Source: Bradyrhizobium sp. AS23.2 (GTDB lineage Bacteria > Pseudomonadota > Alphaproteobacteria > Rhizobiales > Xanthobacteraceae). From it: a stretch of DNA of 41,164 nt. The notes beneath the pieces were generated by a model, which searched no databases, was not told where the DNA came from, and worked only from the letters and a program-made list of their open reading frames with translations. The position numbers and the translations under genes were made by a program. Shown in pieces: positions 25,585 through 34,510 of this stretch (its first letter is position 1; each line of letters opens with the position of its first letter). The stretch is from contig NZ_LGHM01000030.1 of assembly GCF_001908185.1 (NCBI RefSeq), forward strand, positions 1 through 41,164, given 5' to 3'.

Positions 25585-27531
25585 ATGGAGCTCATGATCC
25601 CATCCGGCCGCCTCGACCGTCCGGTCGACCACGAGACGGACCACGTGCTCGGCCCCGCCGATGCCGAGATCACGCTCGTCGAGTACGGCAGCTACGCGTG
25701 TCCGCATTGCAGGGCTGCCAACGAGCGCATCGCACAAGCCCGCGACCAGCTCGGCGACCGCGTCTGCTACGCCTTCCGGCACAATCCGCTCAAGGACAAC
25801 CCTCTTGCGTTTCGGGCCGCCGAACTCGCTGAGCTTGCCCAGACGCCCGAAGCGTTCTGGTCCGCGCACATCAATTTGATGACGAGGTCGATGGAGCTCA
25901 CAGAGGATGACCTCGTGGCGGTGGCCAAAGACCTCGGCGTGAACGCCGACTTCGCGCTCGGCGACAGCGACGCCGCGCGCCTCGCGAGAGCGAGGGTCGA
26001 GGCGGATGTCACAAGCTCCCGCGCAAGTGGCGTAAGGTTCACGCCGACCTTCTATATCAACCGCCGGCGCTACGACGGACCCTGGGACGAGAGTTCTCTC
26101 GTCGACGCGATGCTTGGCACACTCGGCCACCGCGTCCGCACGGTAGCCCTCGACTTCGCGAGCTGGGGCCCATCCGCCGGCATTTTGCTGGTCCTGGCGA
26201 CCGTGGTGGCGATCGTCGTGACGAACTCTCCGATCGGACCGGCGTTCGACGCGTTCTGGCGCCAGGAGCTCGGCGTGAGCTTCGGCGAGGCGGCCTTCCG
26301 GATGTCCATCCTCCATTGGGTCAACGACGGCCTGCTGACGGTGTTCTTCCTTGTCGTGGGATTGGAAGTGAAGCGCGAGATGACAGTCGGCCACCTCGCA
26401 AGCCGCCGCTCCGCCGCGCTTCCGATTGCGTCCGCGCTCGGCGGCATGATCGTGCCGGCAGTTCTGTATGCGCTGGTCATCCCTGCGGGGCCGTGGTTGC
26501 TTGGTTGGGGCGTCCCGATGGCGACCGACACGGCGTTCGCGATCGCCTTGATCGCGGTGATGGGGCCGCGCGTCCCCGTGGAGCTGCGCATCTATCTCAC
26601 CGCGGCGGCCATCGTCGACGATATCGGTGCGATCGCGGTCGTCGCTGTGTTCTACTCACGCGAGATCCATCCGGCCTACCTTGCCGCGGCCGCGGCGGTG
26701 GTGGTTGCGCTGGCGCTACTAAGCCGATGGAGGGTTTACCTGCTGTCGCCGTACATCCTGTTGGGCGTCACGTTGTGGGCGTTCGTCTACGCGAGCGGCC
26801 TCCATGCTACGCTGGCCGGCGTGGTACTCGCGCTGTTCATTCCGACGCGGCCGCCCGCCGACTTGGCAGCCTTGATGACGCAGGCGAGCATCATAATAGC
26901 CTCCGAGGCCCGGCACGAGGGTGAGGTGCTCAGGCACGGCCCCTCCACGCCGGCACTGCACGCGCTCGACGCGATCTACGACAGAATTGAATCGCCCGCC
27001 GACCGGCTTCTACGGCACGCCGGCGCGAGGTCGAGCTACGCTGTCCTTCCGCTTTTCGCACTGGCTAATGCGGGCGTGACGATCAACCCCGGCGCCTTCG
27101 TTGGGCATGGCTGGCTCATGGCCGCAATCGTCGCCGGCCTCGCCATAGGAAAGCCGGTCGGCGTCTTCCTCGCGGCCGCAGCAGCCGTTCGCGCAGGCAT
27201 GGCCGTCAAGCCAACAGCGTACACTTGGCGGCAGTTGGCCGGGGTGGGAGCCCTCGCTGGCATCGGCTTCACGATGTCGCTCTTCATCGCCGGACAGGCC
27301 TTTCTGGCCGCCACCGACTTCGCGGCCGCCAAGATCGCCGTGTTCGCCGCGTCGATTCTCTCGGCCACCGTCGGGACTGCTGTACTCTGGACTGCTTCGC
27401 GTCAGGAGCTTTTCGAAGAGGCGCCGCAGGGCGCACATGCAAGCATCATAGCCAGCCGGTGTTTGTGCCGGACGGTGAGGAGGAGGTCTAGCGATGATCC
27501 TACTTACCAGTACGACAGTAGCAGTCGCTGA
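25585..27531 (+). CDS. nhaA: Na+/H+ antiporter NhaA with N-terminal DsbA-like thioredoxin domain
   Basis: The 648-residue protein has two parts. Residues 1-190 are a DsbA/thioredoxin-fold domain: TLVEYGSYACPHC with redox Cys39 and Cys42, and the cis-proline loop GVRFTPTFYINRRRYDG. The rest is a full NhaA antiporter: VNDGLLTVFFLVVGLEVKRE, the transport aspartates in MATDTAFAIA and AAIVDDIGAIAVVAVFY, GLHATLAGVVLALFIPTR, and the conserved lysine in IGKPVGVF. NhaA exchanges Na+ for H+ across the inner membrane. No signal peptide precedes the DsbA-like domain, so it is probably cytoplasmic like the NhaA N-terminus. The last 40 residues are poorly conserved and may be read-through. Confidence 0.92.
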   Translation: MELMIPSGRLDRPVDHETDHVLGPADAEITLVEYGSYACPHCRAANERIAQARDQLGDRVCYAFRHNPLKDNPLAFRAAELAELAQTPEAFWSAHINLMTRSMELTEDDLVAVAKDLGVNADFALGDSDAARLARARVEADVTSSRASGVRFTPTFYINRRRYDGPWDESSLVDAMLGTLGHRVRTVALDFASWGPSAGILLVLATVVAIVVTNSPIGPAFDAFWRQELGVSFGEAAFRMSILHWVNDGLLTVFFLVVGLEVKREMTVGHLASRRSAALPIASALGGMIVPAVLYALVIPAGPWLLGWGVPMATDTAFAIALIAVMGPRVPVELRIYLTAAAIVDDIGAIAVVAVFYSREIHPAYLAAAAAVVVALALLSRWRVYLLSPYILLGVTLWAFVYASGLHATLAGVVLALFIPTRPPADLAALMTQASIIIASEARHEGEVLRHGPSTPALHALDAIYDRIESPADRLLRHAGARSSYAVLPLFALANAGVTINPGAFVGHGWLMAAIVAGLAIGKPVGVFLAAAAAVRAGMAVKPTAYTWRQLAGVGALAGIGFTMSLFIAGQAFLAATDFAAAKIAVFAASILSATVGTAVLWTASRQELFEEAPQGAHASIIASRCLCRTVRRRSSDDPTYQYDSSSR

Positions 27532-27593
27532 CGGCGAGGACACCAGCAACGCTGAGATATCGTGGCGAACCGTCGCATTTGAGGAGGTTGAAC

Positions 27594-27827
27594 GTGACCC
27601 AGTTATATTTCCACTGCTCGAACACGAAGAAGGTTTTCGTCGATCGCCGCGGCGCCGTGGTGGACGATCTTGCTGAGGCCCGCGATCATGCGACACGTGT
27701 CGTGCAATCCCTCATCCATGGGCGCAGTCCCGAGGATTGGCGTGACTGGGTCTTGCATGTCAGCGACGACCAAGGCGATGAGCTCTTCGTTGTCCCCTTC
27801 ACTCTCGTGCTTGGCAAATCGCATTGA
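27594..27827 (+). CDS. DUF6894-type small protein
   Basis: A 77-residue protein starts at a GTG (MTQLYFHCSNTKKVFVDRRG) six bases after a GAGGAGG site; an in-frame TTG upstream is too close to that site. It continues VDDLAEARDHATRVVQSLI and EDWRDWVLHVSDDQGDELFVVPF, the form of the small DUF6894 proteins common in Rhizobiales. The role is unknown. Confidence 0.8.
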   Translation: MTQLYFHCSNTKKVFVDRRGAVVDDLAEARDHATRVVQSLIHGRSPEDWRDWVLHVSDDQGDELFVVPFTLVLGKSH

Positions 27828-28157
27828 AGATCGCCGTGCTCCTGGCGATCCTTTTGGGCTAAGGCGCACATGTTCCACCTAGAAAGCAGGCGCGGCTGGA
27901 GCCTCGAGACTATCTTGAGCTGAAAGCGCGCACCCTGATCGGCAGAAACCGGGTTGGCAGTGTACAGGAGACGGCTGGGCAGCGGTGCAGGTTAGAATTC
28001 TTCAGGAGATCTCGGCCGACCCAGGTGAGGGCCCCTCCAACATGCGGACCGTCACGCGCTTTTACTCCTTCGTGACCACCTGCGGGAGCTCAAACTCGTC
28101 GTCAACAATCCTACGTCAGTGCGAGGAATGACGAGCGCAAATTCAATAGGAGCGATT
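27828..28157. other. Gap with no recognisable gene
   Basis: Only short frames occur. A plus-strand stretch (MRTVTRFYSFVTT) hints at an old coding remnant but cannot be assigned. Confidence 0.4.
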
Positions 28158-28346
28158 ATGGACGAGATTATCCGGTTTGTCTCAAAATCCGAGCGCGAGC
28201 GCATCCGAATCATTCGGGAAGCGCGCGCGATATATATGACAGCTTGTTCCCGCCGGCCGATCCCGTCATCGAGCAGCGGCACGGGGGGGCCGCAACTCAT
28301 GGGGCCCAGTGGGGCGAATGCTCAAAGCAGCGAGGCTTTCTCGTGA
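28158..28346 (+). CDS. Small conserved-type protein with two offsetting insertions
   Basis: MDEIIRFVSKSERERIRIIR then EARAIY begins a small protein of Rhizobiales type. An extra AT in an ATATAT tract near 28229 shifts the frame. An extra G in a seven-G run near 28269 brings it back. If both are removed, the middle reads DSLFPPADPVIEQRHGG and the end GPSGANAQSSEAFS, about 62 residues. The stop overlaps the GTG of the next ORF (GTGA). The function is unknown. Confidence 0.55.
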   Translation: MDEIIRFVSKSERERIRIIREARAIYMTACSRRPIPSSSSGTGGPQLMGPSGANAQSSEAFS

Positions 28347-28552
28347 TCAAGATCATTGCCGTGCTCTGTAGTCTGTCTTCTCCGGCGAATTGCCACGAGC
28401 AGACCGTCACCACCTCCGTCTTCGCTGACATCTCGATGCAGTCCTGTTTGGTCGGCGCGCCACAACTTGCCGAATGGATGAAGCAGCATCCTGCGGAGCG
28501 TCTCGCGGCATGGCGCTGCATGATCGGCAATCAGGATCGCGAGGGAGCGTAG
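28343..28552 (+). CDS. Small conserved-type hypothetical protein
   Basis: A 69-residue protein starts at a GTG overlapping the previous stop. It has a short hydrophobic start (IKIIAVLCSLSSPANC), then EQTVTTSVFADISMQSCLVG, then APQLAEWMKQHPAERLAAWR and CMIG. The cysteines and the length are typical of a small periplasmic Rhizobiales protein with no assigned role. Overlap with the upstream gene suggests coupled translation. Confidence 0.6.
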   Translation: MIKIIAVLCSLSSPANCHEQTVTTSVFADISMQSCLVGAPQLAEWMKQHPAERLAAWRCMIGNQDREGA

Positions 28553-28872
28553 GTGAAAGCGGATCACTTCTCGCGGCGGATGTCGTCGATGCACTGGCAT
28601 AAGCATTCGCCGCGTTTTGCTGAGATTTGGATGCTTCGCTCGCACTCTGCTCCTTGTCGCATATCAATTTGCTCTTATCGGAGACAGACGACACTCCTAA
28701 TGCCTGGCGCCTAGCACTCCGATCTCTTCGCAGTATCTTTGCGATCGGTGTTTTTCGTCCCGAGGCCGCCCGCCCCATCGCAGGTCTTGTAGGCGACGGC
28801 GTTGAGTCGGATGGGCTAGTTGGATCGGCGAAGTCGCAATCGTTGAGCATAACCGGACGGAGATTTTTCTCT

Positions 28873-30102
28873 ATGATCTATGATCATTTCTTTTCTGCGG
28901 CGCTTGCTCGCCTGCTCGCCGAACGACGCTACCGGGTATTTGCCGATCTCGAGCGCATGGCCGGGCATTTCCCGCACGCAACATTGCATTCGCCGGACGG
29001 TCCGCGCCCGGTCGTGATCTGGTGCTCGAACGATTATCTCGGCATGGGGCAACACCCGAGGGTGATCGGCGCCATGGTCGGAACTGCCATCCGCATGGGG
29101 GCTGGGGCGGGCGGCACTCGCAACATTTCCGGCACCAACCATCCGCTGGTCGAATTGGAGCGCGAGCTCGCCGACTTGCACGGCAAGGAAGCGGCGCTGG
29201 TTTTCACCTCGGGGTACGTCTCCAACGAGACCGGCATCGCGACCATCGCCGGGCTGCTTCCAAACTGCGTGATTCTCTCGGACGCCTTGAACCACAATTC
29301 GATGATCGAGGGCGTGCGGCGCGCCGGCGTGGAAAAGAAGATCTGGCGTCACAACGACGTTGGCCACCTCGAGGAATTGCTGGCGGCGGAGGCGCCAGAC
29401 CGGCCGAAGTTGATCGTGTTCGAGGCGCTATACTCGATGGACGGCGACATTGCGCCTGTGAACCGCATCTGCGACTTGGCGGAGCGCTACGGCGCCATGA
29501 CCTATATCGACGAGGTCCATTCGGCCGGCATGTACGGACCGGCGGGCGCGGGCATCGCGGCGCGGGAAGGGGCCTTGGACCGCATCGACGTGATCGAGGG
29601 CACGCTGGCAAAGGCGTTTGGCTGCATCGGCGGTTACATCGCGGCGAGTGCCGACGTCATCGATGCGGTGCGCTCTTACGCTCCGGGATTCATTTTCACG
29701 ACGGCATTGCCGCCAGCAGTCTGCGCGGCTGCCACAGCGGCGATTAGACACCTCAAGGCCTCGCAGTGGGAGCGCGACCGCCATCAGGACCGCGCATCGC
29801 GGGTAAAGGCCGTACTGAATGCTGCCGGCCTGCCGCTGATGGCAACCGACACACACATTGTGCCGGTGATTGTGGGGGATCCGGAGAAATGCAGGGAAGC
29901 GAGCGAACTCCTGCTCGCCGAGCACAGCATCTATATCCAGCCGATCAACTATCCGACGGTCCCGTGCGGCACCGAGCGGTTGCGTATCACGCCGACGCCC
30001 TATCACGATGACGCGCTGATCGATGGGCTCGCTCAAGCACTGAAGGAAGTGTGGGGGCGCCTTGGTCTGCCGCTACGATATCGCGAGCGTGCAGAGAAGT
30101 AG
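28873..30102 (+). CDS. hemA: 5-aminolevulinate synthase, copy 2
   Basis: This is a second complete ALA synthase, 409 residues from the ATG at 28873 ([20 protein letters not shown]), the usual alphaproteobacterial start; the frame is open upstream but unlike HemA. Motifs are [55 protein letters not shown], the aspartate in [13 protein letters not shown] and the PLP lysine in [13 protein letters not shown]. It differs from copy 1 across its length, so it is not a recent duplicate. Duplicate hemA genes occur in other alphaproteobacteria, often under different oxygen control. Confidence 0.97.
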   Translation: MIYDHFFSAALARLLAERRYRVFADLERMAGHFPHATLHSPDGPRPVVIWCSNDYLGMGQHPRVIGAMVGTAIRMGAGAGGTRNISGTNHPLVELERELADLHGKEAALVFTSGYVSNETGIATIAGLLPNCVILSDALNHNSMIEGVRRAGVEKKIWRHNDVGHLEELLAAEAPDRPKLIVFEALYSMDGDIAPVNRICDLAERYGAMTYIDEVHSAGMYGPAGAGIAAREGALDRIDVIEGTLAKAFGCIGGYIAASADVIDAVRSYAPGFIFTTALPPAVCAAATAAIRHLKASQWERDRHQDRASRVKAVLNAAGLPLMATDTHIVPVIVGDPEKCREASELLLAEHSIYIQPINYPTVPCGTERLRITPTPYHDDALIDGLAQALKEVWGRLGLPLRYRERAEK

Positions 30103-30236
30103 GTTGTCAGCGCATGGCAGCGTCGGAGAGAAGCGCTCGGGTTAGCAAACGCTGCTGACGATTGGTGCGCCCCTCGGTAGTTAAGAGTTGTCGCCCAAGA
30201 GAGACACCGAGTCGTCAAAGCAAGAGCGGAGAGCCA

Positions 30237-30620
30237 TTACGAAAGAGCAACCTCGCTGATGTCGATGGAGACCATCGGTGCGAAGGCAAGGTAGTTCGCT
30301 GCCAGCTTGTCGTAGCGCGTCGCCACCCGACGGCATTGTTTGATCCGGTTGAAGAACCGCTCGACCTGGTTGCGAGCGCGGTAGAGATACGGGCTGAAGC
30401 AAATCGGATCGCTGCGATTGCTCTTCGGCGGGGTGTTTGCCCACGCACCCTTCTTCATTGCAAGCTCTCTGATCCAGTCGGCGTCATAGCCACGGTCGGC
30501 AAGCAACATTGACCCGGATTTCAAACGAGACAGCAGTTTTTCGGCAAGTCGAACGTCGTGAGCCTCACCGGGGCTCAGCGCCAGCCGGACTGGTAGCTGC
30601 CCTGCGGCTCAACGGTTTGC
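30237..30620 (-). mobile_element. IS5-family transposase remnant (C-terminal part)
   Basis: The minus-strand frame gives LALSPGEAHDVRLAEKLLSR, then SGSMLLADRGYDADWIREL, AWANTPPKSNRSDPICFSPY, and the catalytic glutamate region RARNQVERFFNRIKQCRR. The DRGYD aspartate is present. The N-terminal part with the first aspartate is missing; an in-frame TGA lies just upstream. It is a truncated, inactive copy. Confidence 0.85.
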
Positions 30621-30660
30621 TTTCGGTCCTCTTCGTCCTTCGCGCTCGTGGTTTGCGGCT

Positions 30661-31656
30661 TTATCTCACCCGCTGCGTGCGTTTGATGGACGTGTATACG
30701 CTAGCGGACGCGATCAAGGCGGAAGCGCCTAGAGACACCGATATTGGATACCAGAAGGTGGGATGGACAATCACAAACGGTATCAAGCCGACTGCCAACG
30801 CAGGTGGCATATGGACTTTAAACGCCCTGAAAATCGCAATCGAACAAACCATCGTGAACGAAACTCCCAAAAAACCTGCGTGAAGTGTAGAGTTGGCAAA
30901 CATGCCAACCGAGGCTGTCAGGAAGCATACGAGAGGAAACAGTACCGGCCGCGACATCCAGCCCGGAAGTTCCGGGTGGCCAAACAATTCGTAGGCCACG
31001 ACAATAAGGGGAGGAAACAAGAGAAATCGTAAATCAGTTGCTTGTGCCGCCGCCCCAGAGACCAATACAAATCCCGTCAACGCGAAGATCCAAAATCTAT
31101 CTTTGGGTGGCGTTTCGGCAGCGTCAATAATTTGACTCTCCTTGTTTCCTTCAGACAAGTAAATATGAGGATCGAATTGCTTCCAAAGGGTCAGTGTAGC
31201 GGCAAGCACAACAAGTCCTGAGAAAATGGCGATGGGATAGACCCAACTTGTCGTCCCGAGAACCATTGGGAGCACGCCTGCAGAGATCGCTGCCCCAATA
31301 TTCGACCGCAGCAATTTGAGGGTAACAAGACTAAGAAGAGTAATAGCTGTTATAGCGATTGCGCCATATTCCCAATGACGAGTGACGATCACACCTAGCG
31401 CCGCGGTTGTGGTCGGGGTAATGATTAGCCTGAGAGGTTGAGTTGCCCATTTTCCTCTAGGACGGGAAAATACATCGAACGCTAACGCCGCAATTTCTGG
31501 AAATAGAATCAACGATATTCCCGTGGTATCGGCAGCAAGGCCAATTCCTCCAGCAAACATCACGGCAAGAAATTCGGCAAATAGTTTGGCCAAATTTTCA
31601 GGGCGCAAAAGCGTCTTTTTCACCGGTGCGCCTGACGAAGTTTTCGCGTTTGTCAT
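30661..31656 (-). CDS. Polytopic membrane protein with two similar halves, HPP-like
   Basis: About 331 residues with some ten hydrophobic segments. The two halves look alike. ILFPEIAALAFDVFSRPRGK in the first matches LLFPPLIVVAYELFGHPELP in the second. AAISAGVLPMVLG with SWVYPI matches PPALAVGLIPFVI with FWYPI. The HMPPA motif suggests a distant relative of the HPP membrane family, but I am not sure. Sampled sequence lines are about 42% G+C, well below the neighbours, which points to transfer. The start may be this Met or one upstream at 31701. An IS5 remnant lies downstream and repeat copy B upstream. Confidence 0.65.
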   Translation of the reverse strand: MTNAKTSSGAPVKKTLLRPENLAKLFAEFLAVMFAGGIGLAADTTGISLILFPEIAALAFDVFSRPRGKWATQPLRLIITPTTTAALGVIVTRHWEYGAIAITAITLLSLVTLKLLRSNIGAAISAGVLPMVLGTTSWVYPIAIFSGLVVLAATLTLWKQFDPHIYLSEGNKESQIIDAAETPPKDRFWIFALTGFVLVSGAAAQATDLRFLLFPPLIVVAYELFGHPELPGWMSRPVLFPLVCFLTASVGMFANSTLHAGFLGVSFTMVCSIAIFRAFKVHMPPALAVGLIPFVIVHPTFWYPISVSLGASALIASASVYTSIKRTQRVR

Positions 31657-31745
31657 CGAATGAAGAGGACTTCTGTCCATGGCACGTAACGGACATCGCA
31701 TCCGCCACCGCTGATGTCCGTTGTTGTGGGTAAAACACGCGCAGT

Positions 31746-32120
31746 TGACCTTGCAACGCTAGGCGAGGGAAATCACCTCTCGCCATAGAGTCGATAGACG
31801 ATCGTTATTGCCGCCGCGCCGCGTGATGCCGTAGCGAGGAATGCCACCAGCCGCGTCTGCAGAGACTCCCGTTGCCGCCCTCGGACCAATCGTGGTTGCT
31901 GCCGTCCTTGACCATGACGCCACTCCTAGGTGGATTTGTCATGCGCCACGTCGCCGACCGGATGCCGGACCGAAGAGAGTGAAAGACATCACCATCGCGT
32001 TACGTGGTGACGATCAAGCTGTTCTTGCACACTCAAGTCTGGTGGTGGCAGGAAGCCAACTTCCTCGACCCGCCACTCGATCCGCGCTGCCCCGGACGCG
32101 TGACGTCGCCTCTTGGGCCC
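31746..32120 (+). repeat. Dispersed repeat family, copy B
   Basis: Similar to copy C (37897-38330) along its whole length with an internal gap, and to copy A over the first 160 bases. It contains GGTCTGGTGGTGGCA-type sequence at its far end, shared with C. The near end holds a GGCGAG/CTCGCC hairpin. It is directly 5' of the minus-strand membrane protein. Confidence 0.85.
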
Positions 32121-32223
32121 TCAACCGACATTCGATCGGGCATCTGCGCGGGAAACGTTCGGAGGTTTGCCGATCCGTTTGCCTGGATTTCCATCCCTGA
32201 TCACGCGAGCTTGGATTCACTAT

Positions 32224-32448
32224 CTATCGCTTGGTTCGGATAAAAGCCTCAGTCTTAGCCGGTTCGCCTGATGTCACGAGCGTGTATTCAACACGCTCTC
32301 CCGTGTCGAAAGCTGCTGCTCTAACAAAGGGGCGCACGAACACATCAGAGCCACCGTCGTCTGGTTTAATGAAGCCGTAGCCATGCTTGGAGTCGAACCA
32401 AATGACGATCCCCACGCCGGTCTTCGATGCTGCCGTTCGCCAGATCAT
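32224..32448 (-). CDS. Cold-shock-domain protein
   Basis: A 74-residue protein with the cold-shock OB-fold: GIVIWFDSKHGYGFIKPDDG contains RNP1 (GYGFI), and SDVFVRPFVRAA contains RNP2. The usual RNP2 histidine (VFVHIS) is replaced by Arg-Pro. The C-terminus RVEYTLVTSGEPAKTEAFI is normal. Such proteins bind single-stranded RNA or DNA. Start at the Met at 32448; one at 32469 is possible. Confidence 0.85.
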   Translation of the reverse strand: MIWRTAASKTGVGIVIWFDSKHGYGFIKPDDGGSDVFVRPFVRAAAFDTGERVEYTLVTSGEPAKTEAFIRTKR

Positions 32449-32680
32449 GCTCGAAGTATAGCAGAGCACCTGCGCGGGGTTCTAGCGGCCGGTGGTGGCC
32501 CATCGAACCGGTGCCGCCGCCGCCCGTGCAGATGGCGCGCCGTGGCTTAAGACAGCCTCGCTGCCGAACTATCGTCGCCCTTAAGGCAACGAGTCCTTGC
32601 CGCATCGTACTGACAATTGCCCTTGCGCGGCGCACCGTATAAGCTCGCATCGGGGCTGCTCCGAAATGGAGACGATCCCG

Positions 32681-34174
32681 ATGGTAATTACCGCAACATA
32701 CGATCCGTATCTCGTTGCCCTGTCCATCCTGGTCGCTGGCTTCGCGTCTTACACGGCCCTGGATCTCGGCGGACGCGTAGCGCTGGCCCAAGGACCTACG
32801 CTGGCCCAAGGACCCACGCGCCGCATCTGGCTGGCGGCGGCCGCGCTCACCATGGGAGCCGGCATATGGTCGATGCACTTCGTCGCCATGATCGCGTTCG
32901 AGCTGCCGATGCCGGTGTCCTACGATGTCGGCTTGACTGTCCTTTCCCTCGTGCTGGCGATCATTGGCACAAGCGGCAGCTTCTACGTCATCAGTCGCCC
33001 CGGCGCATGGCGCCCCCGCCTCGTCCTCAGCGGCGTCTTCATGGGGTTCGCCATCCTCGCCATGCACTACACCGGCATGGCGGCCATGCGGGGGCCCGTC
33101 GAATTGAGCTACGACCCCCTGTGGTTCGGGCTTTCCGTGATCGTCGCGATCGGCGCGGCGACGGCGGCGCTGTGGCTGGCGTTCGGAACCAGGGACCCTG
33201 GGCAGAAGCTCGCCGCCGCCATCGTCATGGGCGTCGCCATTTCCGGCATGCACTACACCGGGATGCGGGCGGCAATCTGTACCGCTCAGGCCACGACGGA
33301 GGAGGCCCACGCGGTCGCGACCCTCGATCGGACCCCCCTGGCGGTGGCGATCGCCGGTTTCGTGCTCGTCGATCTGGCCGCCCTGTTCGCCTCCGCGCTC
33401 AAGCGCAAGCGCGCCGACGAGGCCTTGCGTCAGACGCAGGCGGATCTTGCCCACATCCAACGGGTCACCGCCATGGGAGAGCTGGCGGCCTCGATTACGC
33501 ATGAAGTCATGCAGCCGCTCGGGGCGGGAATGAACAATGCCGGGGCGGCCTCGCGCTGGCTGGGTGCCCAGCCGCCAAATCTGGACAAGGCCCGGCAGGC
33601 ACTTGATCGTGCCATCGATGACGGAATGCGTGCGGCCGAGATCATCGGCCGCATCCGTACCCTCATGAAGAAGCAGCCCCCGCGGAAGGATGCCTTGGAG
33701 GTCAACGAAGCGATCGTTGAGGTCATTGCCCTGACCCGTGGCGAAGTGTTGAAAAACAATGTCTCGGTGCAGACGCAACTCGCGGAGGGCTTGCCGCTCA
33801 TTCAAGGAGATCGAGTCCAACTGCAGCAAGTGATCCTTAACTTGATCATCAACGCCGTCCAAGCGATGAGCGGTGTCAGCGAAGGGTCGCGCGGGTTGCT
33901 GATCAGCACTGGGAAAGATGCATCGGACAGAGTGATCGTCGCCGTGCAGGATTCTGGCCCGGGACTGAAACCGGAGAGTTTTGAACGCCTGTTCGACTCA
34001 TTCTACACCACCAAGCCCGACGGCATGGGCATGGGGCTATCGATCTGCCGTTCGATTGTCGAAGCTCACGGGGGACGCATATGGGCCACCCCCAACGCTG
34101 GGCAAGGCATCACCATGCAATTCACTTTGCCGATCAACGGCCAAGCCACGGCATCCGTTCGTTCGGCGGCGTGA
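32681..34174 (+). CDS. MHYT-domain sensor histidine kinase
   Basis: About 497 residues. The N-terminal seven-span MHYT sensor has the three motifs MHFVAM, MHYTGM and MHYTGM, which are thought to bind a metal and sense a diatomic gas. Two helices then lead to a HisKA domain with the phosphoacceptor in ASITHEVMQPLGAGMNNAG. The HATPase has an N-box (QVILNLIINAVQAM), G1 (DSGPGLKPESF) and G2 (GMGMGLSICRSIVEAHGG). An ATG at 32666 is an alternative start. No response regulator is adjacent. A short in-frame tandem repeat lies in the second loop. Confidence 0.93.
   Translation: MVITATYDPYLVALSILVAGFASYTALDLGGRVALAQGPTLAQGPTRRIWLAAAALTMGAGIWSMHFVAMIAFELPMPVSYDVGLTVLSLVLAIIGTSGSFYVISRPGAWRPRLVLSGVFMGFAILAMHYTGMAAMRGPVELSYDPLWFGLSVIVAIGAATAALWLAFGTRDPGQKLAAAIVMGVAISGMHYTGMRAAICTAQATTEEAHAVATLDRTPLAVAIAGFVLVDLAALFASALKRKRADEALRQTQADLAHIQRVTAMGELAASITHEVMQPLGAGMNNAGAASRWLGAQPPNLDKARQALDRAIDDGMRAAEIIGRIRTLMKKQPPRKDALEVNEAIVEVIALTRGEVLKNNVSVQTQLAEGLPLIQGDRVQLQQVILNLIINAVQAMSGVSEGSRGLLISTGKDASDRVIVAVQDSGPGLKPESFERLFDSFYTTKPDGMGMGLSICRSIVEAHGGRIWATPNAGQGITMQFTLPINGQATASVRSAA
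32781..32816 (+). repeat. In-frame 18-base tandem duplication within the MHYT kinase
   Basis: Two adjoining 18-base units differ at one position and encode LAQGPT twice in the loop between the first membrane segments. The frame is preserved. Confidence 0.9.
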
Positions 34175-34219
34175 TCTTCACTACCATTCAGAAATTCTCC
34201 CCGCGGCCGGCGAGATTGC

Positions 34220-34477
34220 CTACCCGGTGCTGTCTAATAGGCGGAACATCGTTGTCATCGCCGATGACGCACATCGGAGCCAGTGTGGTTTCCAAGCAGG
34301 CCGGAGTGGCCATTCCGGGAAAACATGCTCGTCGTTGAACGGCCTTTCCTCGGGCTTTGCTCCGCATAAGCAGCAGTTCCCGATGCAGATGTCGTCGATG
34401 AAACGTCGGGTGCTGAAAAAGATGACCTTGCCGTTTTGATCGACGATCGAACCGTCACTGGTCGTAGTCCACACCAT
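34220..34477 (-). pseudogene. Fragment of an HNH-type nuclease-like protein
   Basis: A minus-strand frame gives FIDDICIGNCCLCGAKPEER, then PFNDEHVFPEW. The paired cysteines and the DEH motif resemble the start of an HNH zinc-binding nuclease domain. The sequence after PEW does not continue the domain and stops at 34220. The N-terminus (VWTTTSDGSIVDQNGKVI) is plausible. It is an incomplete remnant; the family call is tentative. Confidence 0.45.
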
Positions 34478-34510
34478 TCGTCGTTGCAATCTGACGCTAC
34501 AACGCGCCAT

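Noticed and set aside
28845..28872. Possible FNR/FixK box upstream of hemA copy 2
   Set aside because: Only one TTGA half-site is present, without the matching half at the needed spacing.
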